A program made the position numbers and the translations under genes. Source: Lineus longissimus (lineage: Eukaryota; Nemertea; Pilidiophora; Heteronemertea; Lineidae). From it: 64,000 bases of DNA. How positions within the stretch are numbered: the stretch's first letter is position 1; each line of letters starts with the position of its first letter. The DNA is taken from assembly GCF_910592395.1 (NCBI RefSeq), contig NC_088322.1, positions 14,813,431-14,877,430 on the forward strand, in the 5' to 3' direction. Below the pieces are notes generated by a model. That model saw nothing but the letters and a program-made list of their open reading frames with translations. It ran no database searches and was not told where the DNA came from. Positions 21,861 to 33,100 of this stretch are shown here, in pieces.

Positions 21861-24800
21861 CTAGTAAACAAAACCCTCTGTTTTCTGTGCTCTTTGTGGA
21901 TGTCTGTTTGTATCCAGCTTCGATGGGACATTCTTGAATCTGGAACACAAGACAAATACCGGTATCATAAACTACAATTTTACAAAACTAGCTGGTAGAA
22001 ATGTCATAGAGGTAACATAATTCGCACTTCTCTATGTTTCATTAATGGTGAAATCACCAAAACAGTGAGTGCCTGAGTTTCTAATGAAATCTACCAAAAA
22101 CTCATTACTTCACTACTTTGAAGTAATGGTTTTCGAATCTTCTTAATGGCTTGTTGACAACTTACTTGCTCAGTTTGAACAGTTCCTTATTTTCTAGATC
22201 CTTTTCCATCTTGTGAATCTCCCGATTGATTTCATTGTCACCCTCACCCGACTGGTCACGGTGTTTCTGATCTGCAGCACCGGCGGATCTACGACCACTG
22301 AAGGTAGAGATAAAGGGGAGTGAATATGGAGGCACAAACTGAACTTTAAAGTGAAGAGAATGGTCAGTTTCTTCATGGATGTGGCTTTTAGGTCAGCCTC
22401 AGTTGTCAACAGTTTTGTATTGGCATCCATGTCCTCTAAACAGGTCTGGACAACAGAGCGCAGTCTATATTGTCGTGACAAGATTTGTTTAAAGGGCCAA
22501 ACTTTTCCTCAAATGTCTTCCCATCTAGCCTTTTTGAGACGATTTTGGAGTGAAGGTTGTCTGTTCAAGTTGAAGGTTGAATGACCTTACTTTTTATTCA
22601 GAGGCAACTTGGCCTCCATGGAGAAGACAAACAGAAGTAAGTGATGCCATTTGTCCCAAGGTGTGCTGAAAGCCAAACATAATGTGACTTACTGTTTAAT
22701 CTCTCTCTTCTGTGGCGGCGGAGCGAATGCCTCTCTGTAGACTGACTGTGGCATTGCATCAGCTTTCTTCGTCTTTACTTCGACCTTTGGCTTAGCTTTA
22801 CCCTGTTGACTCTGCCACTGATGGCAACGGTCGTGCCATTCCTGTTCATACGTCCCGGCCAGAAGTTTGCCCATGATTGGTGCCGATTCATCCTCTGGCC
22901 TGAAATTTGAATGGAAAAAATGAACTCAGCTGTTAAACCCAAAGCTACGATACGAGTACATATTGTTTTTCAATGTACAGTAGAACCTCTCTAGTAACGA
23001 CACCCTCGGGGCTGACAAGTGCTGTCCTAAATAGAGAGGTGTCCTGATTAGAGAGGTCAAATTGAATGGAAACACCCAATTTCGGACCAAAACTAGTGTC
23101 CTTAATAGAGAGGGTGTCCTTAATAGAGAGGGTGTCCTTAATAGAGAGGTGTCCGCAAGGGGAGGTTCTACTGTATATTTACCTCTTAACTGCAGTAACG
23201 AGAGGACACAGGAGGTGCATGTATACAAAGGACTTCATCACACACGTTGATTGATTTTAAAAACAGCACAAAAGATCTCTTGACTAATCACTTACATATG
23301 ATCAGGACGAGCCTCTCCTCTTGTTGCATTCTTAGCTCTCTCCGGCATTGGGGTCTTCTTCACTTTCCCCTCATCATTCCCGCTCCGTATGCCATATCCT
23401 GGTTTCCGTGCTTCTGGGATCCGCATCGTCTTATCCGTCGCTGACCGTCCATCGCGCTCGTAAACAGACTCAGTGTTTTCGGCATAAGGTAACCGTTTTG
23501 GACGGAATTTGCCAGGATCTTGTTGTGGTGAAGATGCTGAGGGGACGTATGCTTCATGGACCATGTACTCAGGAAGTTTCGGAACATATGGCCTGGAATC
23601 AAACGAATGAATATGAAATTGTTTACTACCATATAAACAAGAACGCGATTTCCATCACTTTTAAATGAACGACGGGAGAAAAGCACATTGTGCCCTTGAC
23701 CCTCCCCAGGCAACTTAGTTGGAAAAAGGAACACTGGCAGAGTCAACAGAGAAGGTGGGGCAGCTTGCACATGAGGACCCTCTTCTGAAATACACAATCA
23801 TTGACATTGTCCATAGAGGATGTGTATCACAGTACTTCACGCCAGTGTTATGTGTGGCTTTCAGGGGGGGCCCCAAATTGGCCAAATAATACAGTACTCA
23901 TGGGCAAACTCATGCTGCTGCTGTGGTTGCTCACCGGCCTTGGCTTTGGTCCTCTTGTCCTATTCCCTGTTGTGCATCGTCCATCTTATTGTCTTCAATA
24001 TAAAACCATTCACACCGTGGGTAACCCCTTGGCTCCTTACTGTGAGAGAAATTCTCTTTGAATCGGAGGAGGTCTGAAAACAGAGGAGAAGAATAGAACA
24101 CAAGAAGATAAGATATCGATATATGTATGGGATGGAGATTAACCTGATTGCTGTAGAGCCATTCCCAACACATCCACAGAACTGAATTTGATGCTGAAAT
24201 CTGTGTAACTGCCACACTGTAATCCTACACGAACATGCATGATCTACAGCGCACGCGATGTCTTGAACCAAGCCAATCAGGTATTCTGGAACACCAAGGA
24301 GCTGTCTATTGAGTCCATCTCTTTAGCTTGACTGGAAGGACAAAACTAGGTGACCAGTTCTATTAATCGACCCTTCATACAAGTCTGGGCAAACATTAGG
24401 AGGAAGGCAGATTTCCACAAGACAAGGAATCCTGAATTTGCAAGTGCTCCGGGTCAGAAAGAAAAGAATGTCCAAATTCAATATTAGATTATGATTTACC
24501 TGGTCTCCCACCCTGTTTTGCCAGGCGTATGTATTTCGAGTCGGTGTCTTTGATCCAACCTCGCACACCCTCATTTTCATCTTGAATGATTTCTTCACCG
24601 TTAAGCCCGGGGATCTGAGATGGTGGTGGGTAGCTTTCTGGATCATCATCTACACGCGACTTTGGTGCCATGTGGTACATCCATCCTAAAAATGGAAGCG
24701 GACAGGACTTTAGAAACAAAATTTGGGATTGCGAGAACTCGGATTTACAATCATTCAGTCAGATCCCTGGTAAAGGTAGGCCTAGCATAGGCCATCATAG

Positions 24801-25073
24801 TTATTCACAGCACCGCAAGAGCAATCATATCTACGACCTTCACCCAGAATTCAAGGGAATGACAGATCAAAAATGAATGTCCAAATGTCTGGACATATTA
24901 CATCCTATATTTTATCCTGGCAATACAGTGCAAACAATTAGGCCTACAATGCACGTGCAATTTGCATGCATTGAATGAAAGTTAAGTTGAAACCATCGCT
25001 ATTTTTCTTCAACTTGAAAACAACGATCCCAGGCACTGACTAACTTACCTATTTCTTGCGGTTTTTGATTCAT
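21861..25073 (-). CDS. C7orf57-like protein (uncharacterised family)
   Basis: There are seven exons on the minus strand: 25073-25049, 24685-24500, 24073-23935, 23592-23296, 22899-22693, 22297-22166, 21939-21861 (TAG). All splice sites are GT..AG with matching phases, giving 354 residues. It resembles vertebrate C7orf57 in four blocks in the same order: W-M-Y-H near the N-terminus; SQIPGL followed by GWIKDTDSKYIRLAKQGGRP and DLLRF; LPEYMVHEAYVP; and GKLLAGTYEQEWHDRCHQWQ. The human protein is about 295 residues. It has no signal peptide or membrane segment; the middle and C-terminal parts are basic, low-complexity and likely disordered. The family's function is not known to me. The first coding exon has only eight full codons. 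The last exon depends on reading the GTAAGT after ...LFKLSK as a donor; without it the protein would stop there. Confidence 0.85.
22976..23175. mobile_element. 200-bp MITE with 14-bp terminal inverted repeats
   Basis: The ends TACAGTAGAACCTC (22976-22989) and its reverse complement (23162-23175) enclose about 18-bp tandem words containing GTCCTTAATAGAGAG. The terminal TA and CAGTAGAACCTC are consistent with a Tc1/mariner-pogo type non-autonomous element. It lies in intron 4 of the C7orf57-like gene. Confidence 0.8.
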
Positions 25074-25548
25074 CTTTACGTCTGTGACGTTATAACACCT
25101 GTGAACTATTGAAAAAATTCACCTGCTATGTAAAAACTAATAAATTTTGATGATGTTGGAGGGTGCAAACGGATCAGCTGCCGGTATTGTTGTTGATGCT
25201 GTTGCTATGCTCACTCACGGAAACACCCGAAGCTACTTCGGACGTTTTCGTTGGGGTATCCGGTCGTTTCGCTCCCTAACCATTTCGCCCCAGTCGTTTC
25301 GCTCCATTTCCCCTTTCAGAGCTGGCCATGGCCCATGTTGCCCGAGACATCTGTGCAAAGATCTTTTCATCAGATGCAACATTTACCAAGCTAGAATATC
25401 TGGATTCCGTTCTTCAATTCAGGCAAATAGTCATGATAAATATACAGCAGAATATCATCGGACGTACTTATAAAAAAGATATCCAAGGATATCCAATTTG
25501 GGTATTCAAAAACGGAAAAAGTCAAGTTTTTTTTAATCAATGATGTAG

Positions 25549-25605
25549 CTGACCAACGACAGATGGCGTGGTGACTCCGGCACCGCGCCATCTGTCGTGG
25601 GTCAG
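25549..25605. repeat. 20-bp inverted repeat
   Basis: The arms 25549-25568 (CTGACCAACGACAGATGGCG) and 25586-25605 are reverse complements with one mismatch around a 17-base loop. Confidence 0.85.
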
Positions 25606-25829
25606 TGGAACCAGACTAGGCGGCAAAACAGAGGGCGAGCAAATATGGGATTCCAAAAGCGGAATCTATCATAGAAATTGCCCAACACCGATGCCGTTTG
25701 AAAATTATAGTCCTTTTCGTAGATTCCGCCAAAATAATTTGGGATTCCGCATGCGGCTCCAGATTCCGCTTTTGCACAACTCTGCAGAGAGTGTACCAAG
25801 TCTTTGCTGGATGTGCCATGCCCACAATT

Positions 25830-26049
25830 AACAATATAGGTGGCAGCACCTGACGGTGCCGGACATACATTACAAGGCCTGAGCCTTCCTCATATTACAA
25901 TGAGCAATATAGGTGGCAGCACCTGACGGTGATGCCGGACATACAAGGCCCGAGCCTTCCTCATTTACAATTAACAATATAGGTGGCAGCACCTGACGGT
26001 GGCGCCGGACACTGGCACCACTTTCGTCAGGTGCTGCCACCTACATTGT
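25830..26049. repeat. Tandem array closed by an inverted copy
   Basis: Three direct copies, spaced about 65-75 bp, share AATATAGGTGGCAGCACCTG followed by ACGGTG and GCCGGACA. A fourth copy of the first 24 bases is inverted at 26026-26049 and pairs with 25974-25997 (one mismatch). Confidence 0.85.
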
Positions 26050-26132
26050 GAATAGTTCTGTCTCCTGGAACAACGACACACAGAGACAAACGGTACAAGA
26101 GAAACACAGAAGATGAAATTATGAAAAGAACT

Positions 26133-29100
26133 TTTATTCCTTCGCTCATCCATTCCAACTATCATTCCCCTTATAAAGGAATCACAGGTCAGAAAGGAGC
26201 ACAAAATTTTGTTAGCACATGCAACCCAACACATGTTGGCTGACCTATCACTCCTATTATGTCAGAATCGGCTTGTCCATGTTCAAGATAATACAGTATC
26301 TGGACGGCCCGATTCTGGTGGTGTAGGGAGATCAAGGATTCTGGAATAAACAGGAGCACATTTAGATGGATTTACTGTTCCTGTGAGACTGCGAATTCGG
26401 TTAATCATCTAGTACTATACTAAGTTGACTCTTGAGGACAGTTTAGACAGCAGAGCCATTGAGATGGTGCCAGCACATTTGGTTTGATCTAATTCACAGT
26501 CCCTCAGAAACGGGGAACTATTGTTACATAACCTAGTTAAGTTGAGGAAGCAGGAGCTAATTTCATGAATCAATTCATATTCATCAATGAAAAAGCTGCA
26601 CAAACTGGGGTGACTTTCTTCCTGGGTCTTCAAAATATACTGCTATTTTCAAAGCACCCAATGAAATCTGTACAATGTACATGTAAAGAGTCCCATAAAA
26701 TAGAGAATGTAGTCACCAGTAAACCTCAAATTGTAAAAGACAAGAGGATTAGTTTTGAGTTGTTTGAGCCATTCACTCCAAACATCCGATAAAGCAGGGA
26801 AGACCCCCGCTCGCTGACAAGAAGGGACTCCTTACAAAGATGAAATGATTCGCTTGAAAACTTCATTAACAGACAAGCAGGCACAGCCTAGAATCTTCCA
26901 GTTTCATATCAAAATTTGGAAAATGTCTATTTACATTTGGAACGCCTCGGAAACGGCTGGTTTCTCCGGACAAGTGCAGAGAGCACATCCTGCAGATGAT
27001 CCACAATAGGCTTCATCTACTGTTTTGTCGTATCAAAAAGGCCAATTTGAAAATATCATCAGGCAACCTACTTGTCTGTGCTTTTAATATACATTTACAT
27101 AATTTGTACAACAGCCGAGTACCATTTTACCCTATTTGACTGAATGCTTTGGGAACAAAATTTCTCCCCGAAACAGGACGAAAATGAACTATCCCAAATT
27201 GTGAAGCTGGTTCTGGGTACTTGAAAGTACCAATGTTAGAAACAAACTATCCACCGTGATTTGACCCGACATGTTTTTACAGATTCACTGCAGGTAGAAG
27301 TGTTGGAAAAGAACCATTCTTAACAATTTTAAATTCAAGGCAATACTAGTAAAGCACATTTCTACAGACTGAGAGTTAAGAATAGAACACATTTTCGTAG
27401 GTGAAATGGGCAAACTTTTGCACATAGAGATATATTTTCAATGACATCCAAAATGACTCTCAATTGTTCTCAAAATCTATTATTTCCTTTTGTGCTGTAA
27501 CATTCTTGCAGCAATAGTGCACTGTCCTAAGAAATGTGGAAGTGTTTCTCAATTAAATTTAACTAACATGTCAACTAGAGTACATTTAATTTACATTGGA
27601 ACTGAATTCACAATCAACAAATTAAGTATCCAAGGGGTGCAAGACATAAATAGTAACAGCTGGCTGTTCTTGGGTTATGTCACACCCGATGGGAGGCATA
27701 AAACTGGATTCAAAATCAAAGATCAATGGCCTTTTCAATTAAAGTGCATCGGAATTGGGACAAGCTGTGATTTTGAATAGAGTTTTAAGCAATGCAGAAC
27801 ACATTAGAATCGACCCCTTCAATATGTCAGCCATGTGGCAGCTGAACACAAGGGGCCTTCGAACACACAGGACAAACAAACCCAACCAAATCGTGTGCTG
27901 AAACAGCAAACCAATCACTTGCCAACTACGGCCCAGTCCCTGTACTCTCGCTGTCAGCAAGATGACCACTCACTAACCATTTCCTGGCCTAAAATAATCT
28001 AGTAGTTTTGACCGGAGATGTACTGAACTGCACTAGAGATCGAGTAGGAACCAGGCTTTAGTTGTTATGAATTTAACCCTTTGAGGGGAGAGAAATGAGC
28101 AATGAAGGATCTTGACAATTGTCTGATCTGATATTTCAACACACAAACTAACATAGCAACCATATCAAAAATGTGCTCTGCACAGTTTTTTAGGACGGAC
28201 CCTGCGTGGAATGTATGGCCAACTGCACCAACCACGCCAAGGTCACAACCCTACATCACAGTCACACACACTCATTCACCCGTGTGAAGAGGTAACAACA
28301 TATTCATGGCAACAAGGCAATTGTCATGGCAACCATTGAAGTTCCATAGCAACCATTCCAGCATGTACAGCAACTATAATATCAACATGACCATGGTTTC
28401 AACTCAAGATAAAGCTGTTTCTCAGAAGGTTTTCAGGGTGACTGGTTCCTTGGTAACGTCAGCACAGGGTCACCATGGCAACCAGATTATTGTGACACTA
28501 GGCAGGCACCAAGTGTAAGAAAACGAAGAAATGACCTATGATTGACAGTAATAAAGTAATCATTAGGAGACCACCTCACCATTTCATGACAGAGAAAACA
28601 AAATGGAGACTGGACAGTTTACACTACAAAGTTCACTGAAAGACTTTTAGCAGAGCCTGGCAATAACACACTACTGTTTCATGTGGACTTTCCTGATTTT
28701 TTTCATACAAAAATACTGATATTTTGTTTTTCCTGAATGCACCATCAAATGTTGAATAACATTGGTTGTGTTGCAAGATAGATTCGAAGACTTTCATCAT
28801 TACCCCCAACAGTAACATGAGCTTACTTTGTGGTGGCTGCACTGTGTGGTCTACACCAATCGTTCGAAAGGCCAGCGAGCCAAGTTAACCTAATTGAAGA
28901 ATGGCAGCAGAATTGAAAGGACATGCAAGGGTTGATGACAATTATCCTTCAGGCAACAGGCCGACATATACATGTACCAAGCAATGACCTTTGAGCTGAG
29001 TAAGGTACAAGGGATGCGAGAGGTTTTTTTCTCATTTTATGAAAACCAACATCATGACTTTTTACTTGCACTTTGTAAAGTGAGACCTAGTGCGGAGAAA

Positions 29101-30157
29101 ATATCTACTAGAACATAGACTCGTCATCATCAGACACGAGAAAAATTATCATCAACACTTGGTGCAATTTGAGCAGGCATCAGGGTAACCCATGAAGAAG
29201 GCATTGAACCTTTATTTGGAACAATGGCTGCCATATTCAGGCATTTTGACAGAAATTTTCAACATCTTAGTCAGATAAGACAGTACAGTAATGATATCTA
29301 CCGATTCTTAACAATTCGCTCTTATTGTTTTAGGTGTAGGGTAATGTTCTGAGAGTACAAGTTCAACAGTTTAACCAAGGTACTTGCCCTGGCCATGGAC
29401 AAAATGGTACCAAAAGCATACCAAAATATCACATTGTGGTCTCGGAAATCCCTTTTGAAGTTACTAATTTGCTATGCTGCAACAGGGTTCGATCACAACC
29501 AGATGTTGGCTGATGGCTCAAACATAGCAAACAAATGAAACTGGTGGTTTAATTTTGGTTGCTTAGGAACGTAGACTCGATTCACCAACTACGGAAATGA
29601 TTAGAGTATGATGGAGCCGAAATCTCCTTCTATGGAGAATACCAGAGTAGAAGTTACTGTATCAAACATAGCAAAATAACAAACCCCAGTACAGGAGATT
29701 GCCAGACTATTACAACAGTAGTTGTAGCAAATGCAAAACGTGTCTGTTGATCTCTTTTGGTTACCAATCATGCCACCAGAGGGCGCTCTGTATTGTCTAT
29801 TGATGAGGAGATGATATCACACACACTAGCCGCAGTCATACCACACATACCAATCAGCAACGTGTCGTTAACCGCTGGGGAGCCAGGTTCTGAAAAGACA
29901 GGCAGAAGTCTAGATGTACTTGATTGCGCAATCAGCAACACAATTCGGTCTGCAGATTATCCATGGGAAAAGGGACTGAAAATATGTGGTAGTGGTGGCT
30001 TGGACATTTGCACAATCAACTGCACAGTCTGGTCTGCAGATTATCAATCTCGAGTTGTGTAATTTGGTCGTTAATCATCAACCACCATTTGTATCGCCCA
30101 TGCTTTTCAGACATCGTCACAATTTCTTTTTGGTACCGAGCTCGAGATCAGTTTCAC
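26133..30157 (-). other. Candidate long 3' UTR or spacer downstream of KPNB1
   Basis: About 4 kb without a supported exon on either strand. A minus-strand AATAAA lies at 26133-26138. At 28310-28485 there is a cluster of ATGGCAAC-like words, including two RFX X-box matches. How much is transcribed cannot be told from sequence. Confidence 0.35.
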
Positions 30158-33100
30158 TTACCATGACTGAGGATTCTTCAATTTCCTCAGTTCCCTAGAA
30201 GCCCACATGCCGAGCGTTTTCGTTTTGTTCGTCTTTGACTTGCGACCAAGAAGCAGTAGGTTATTTATCGATTCCTTGTCCAAGAGTGGCACGACATGGG
30301 TACCAAATATTGTGCATAGATCTCTGGAAAGAAGACATACTTGATCAGATCACTGCAGCATGATGAGAGTCAAGAGGTTGTCCAGTGTACTTAGAGACTT
30401 TGTCTAGTATCACATAAACCTATTTTGTCACCTTAAATATCCTCCATAGCCTCCATGGTCGAGGTCAATTGAGGTTCCAGGGTATCAAGAGAGTGTCGCC
30501 TTCAATTGCAGTCTAACTCACAACTGCTTCTCTCTGCCAGAGAAAACGCCACTTTGTCCCTAATTTCCCGCTGCACTTGAGATTTATCACTTACCCTATT
30601 AACCCACAACAGCAGGCTATGTTGCTGTCACTTTTATCCTCATCAAGGGCGATCATCTCAATGAACATGGTCATGTGAGCGACATGATTCATCAGGACCC
30701 CAATGTCATCTAAAAAACAAGCAACATCAGAAATTAAAATGAAAATATCTCAAGGACTTAAAATACACTTGAATATATTAATAAATCGCTCAAATTTTAT
30801 TTTCAATATTTAGGTACAACACCCATGTAAGGCAACCTGCATTTGCAATTTCACCCAACTGCTGACTATACTTTCGCAGATGACAGTGTTAACTCACTTG
30901 TTATTGGTTGGCCATCTCCTTTTAGTCCTTGTACGATACCTGTGTAAGCTTCCAATACACCCTCTCGCAAGTCGTTCAGGTAATCTATCATGTCGAGGTC
31001 TGTCTGCAAACATAACGACAACAAGGTTACATTAACTGGAATCAATTTGAAAATATGTGGAGTATTTACAGGGTACAGAACCATGCCTTTGATAGGAAGA
31101 ACCTTCTGGCACACTGATCTTGCCCTAACAGTGACAGAGAAACACCAGCTACAGTGTTTTAAACCGTGAATTTTAAATAGGCCTCACAACAGATTAGTCT
31201 AATTCTAAAGACAACTGTCCTGTCAGTCAATGTTGTACAACCACTGGGTCACACACTATCGTCAAGCAGCCAGCAAGCGATTTGACTTGCTGCGACCTCT
31301 GATCATGCTAGCATACAAAAAACAGCAGCTACCTTCTGCACTTGGGCTTGAGAAGCTTGGAATAATGTTTGTAGCACGACGTCCATGTACACTCTGAAAT
31401 CGGCGCCAATAGCCAGGGCGATGTCACCGAACACGGACAGGATCTGAGGTTTGACAGATCGGTGGACAGCCTCGTTCTGAAAAAGGACAGAAATCATTCA
31501 CGGAATCAGATCACGAGAGAGTCTATTACATGTATGTAATGGAACTTACCTACAAAATGATGTCAATGTGTCCTCATGGATGCAAGAAACCTTTCAATTT
31601 GTAGGAGACAGACACAGCTCTCGGGAAGAATTCATAAGGGAATTTCCAATCAGAAAGGTCCTTCCATTTTCTTTGATTCATGCAATCAAGTTAAGGGACA
31701 TCACGGAAGATATTCTGCATAACCGTTGACACCTGCTCGCTGGCCAACACCACTATCTGACCTCACCAGGGGAACATCAGATGCCCTCTGGACTCACCTT
31801 TAGAATAACCAGTAGCAAAGGCATGATCTCCTTTGCCAAGTCCAAGACTTTTCCGTTCATCGCTCGGCAGATATCACCAACGAGACCAATGGCGGCCAAG
31901 CACACCTAAAAATGAGTAAGAATGAGACTCGGGACCTGCTGAGCTAAAGACTTGTTAGAGAAATGATCAGACTGTCACATTTCCGACAACTTCAATTCAA
32001 ACGGATCTACTTCGAAGAGGGATACTCTGCAGACCCACAATCACATTTTAAAAGTGACAAGGACCAAAACCAGAAGAGTCATTTACCTGATACTCTGCAT
32101 AATTATTGAGTCCAATCAACAGGTAGGGCTTGAACGCTTCGAGGTATACAGAGAATTTGTCTGAAAGGACTTCAACGAGCGTAGAGACCGCCAAGAGGGC
32201 ATCTTCCTGGACGCCACCACACTTTCCACTTGATCGGCTGAACATCACCAGTAACGCCTTCATGATCGGGTCAGAGATAGCAATGGCGTGTTCCGTTGAT
32301 ACCTTCCTAAGTACACTCTGAAAAAGCAACGTAAAAGTCGTCGTAAGAGAAACATGTTGATTGAGATTTTTAGCAAGGACACACACTTTCCCAAAGAATC
32401 ACGATAATTGGTCTTCAGGAAAAAATTAGAGTTTTGACAAGTGCACAGCTTTTGTGTAGCAATCAAGTTTTTCTCATCATCAGACCAATTTCATGCATAA
32501 AGACAGAAGACTTCCTGAAGAAGGACAGGGAGAAAACACCAAGTAGGATGTGCATGCGGCAAGGTTTGATAATTGCTATGACTATGACACATCATATTTC
32601 CTGGCCTCTGTACGGGTGATGCTTATTCTTACCTGCAGAGTTGCACACAGCAGCGATTGCAAATCGTTGTAGACAGCCCTGTCCGATGTGGATTGAATAT
32701 GATCTTCTAATTGCAACACCTTTTCCAATCGGTCGAGAATAATAACGGTGACTTCTTGGACAATTGGGTAGCAATCCTGAAATAAGGCATCATATTAGAT
32801 ATATGTACAACTGAGGGATACACTTGCCTATAGAAATAGAGCACTGTCTCCTGACTTTAAAATGCAACCCGTTCCTATCCACTTGACTCAACATTCAAGA
32901 AAAGCTTTACTTCCTCCACTGAAAAGTCTATCAATTTCAATACACCGTTAGGCTCATGGTTACAAAATCAGAGTTCTCTTCGGACTGAACAACAAATTAT
33001 CAACTGGACTCGGAATGTATGCCTCAGCAAACATTTTACGACAAAATTCGAGGGAGAACAAATCAACACGACCTACTTTTGGGCTATTTTTAACTAATTC

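Larger units (their letters stand above)
25074..26130. other. Repeat-rich region between the C7orf57-like and KPNB1 genes
   Basis: It holds a repeat of TTTCGCTCC/TTTCGCCCC words (25263-25306), a 20-bp hairpin (25549-25605), and a patch of GATTCC/GGAATC palindromic words (about 25645-25775). A tandem/inverted array follows at 25830-26049. There is no supported coding exon. Confidence 0.6.

Noticed and set aside
23360-23797. 145-codon minus-strand ORF overlapping a C7orf57-like exon
   Set aside because: It is in a different frame from the exon that continues C7orf57 phase and motif order, and its upstream part would not splice in phase without a stop.
27490-27780. 96-codon plus-strand ORF
   Set aside because: There is no recognisable domain or splice partner, and it lies in A/T-rich sequence antisense to the likely KPNB1 3' region.
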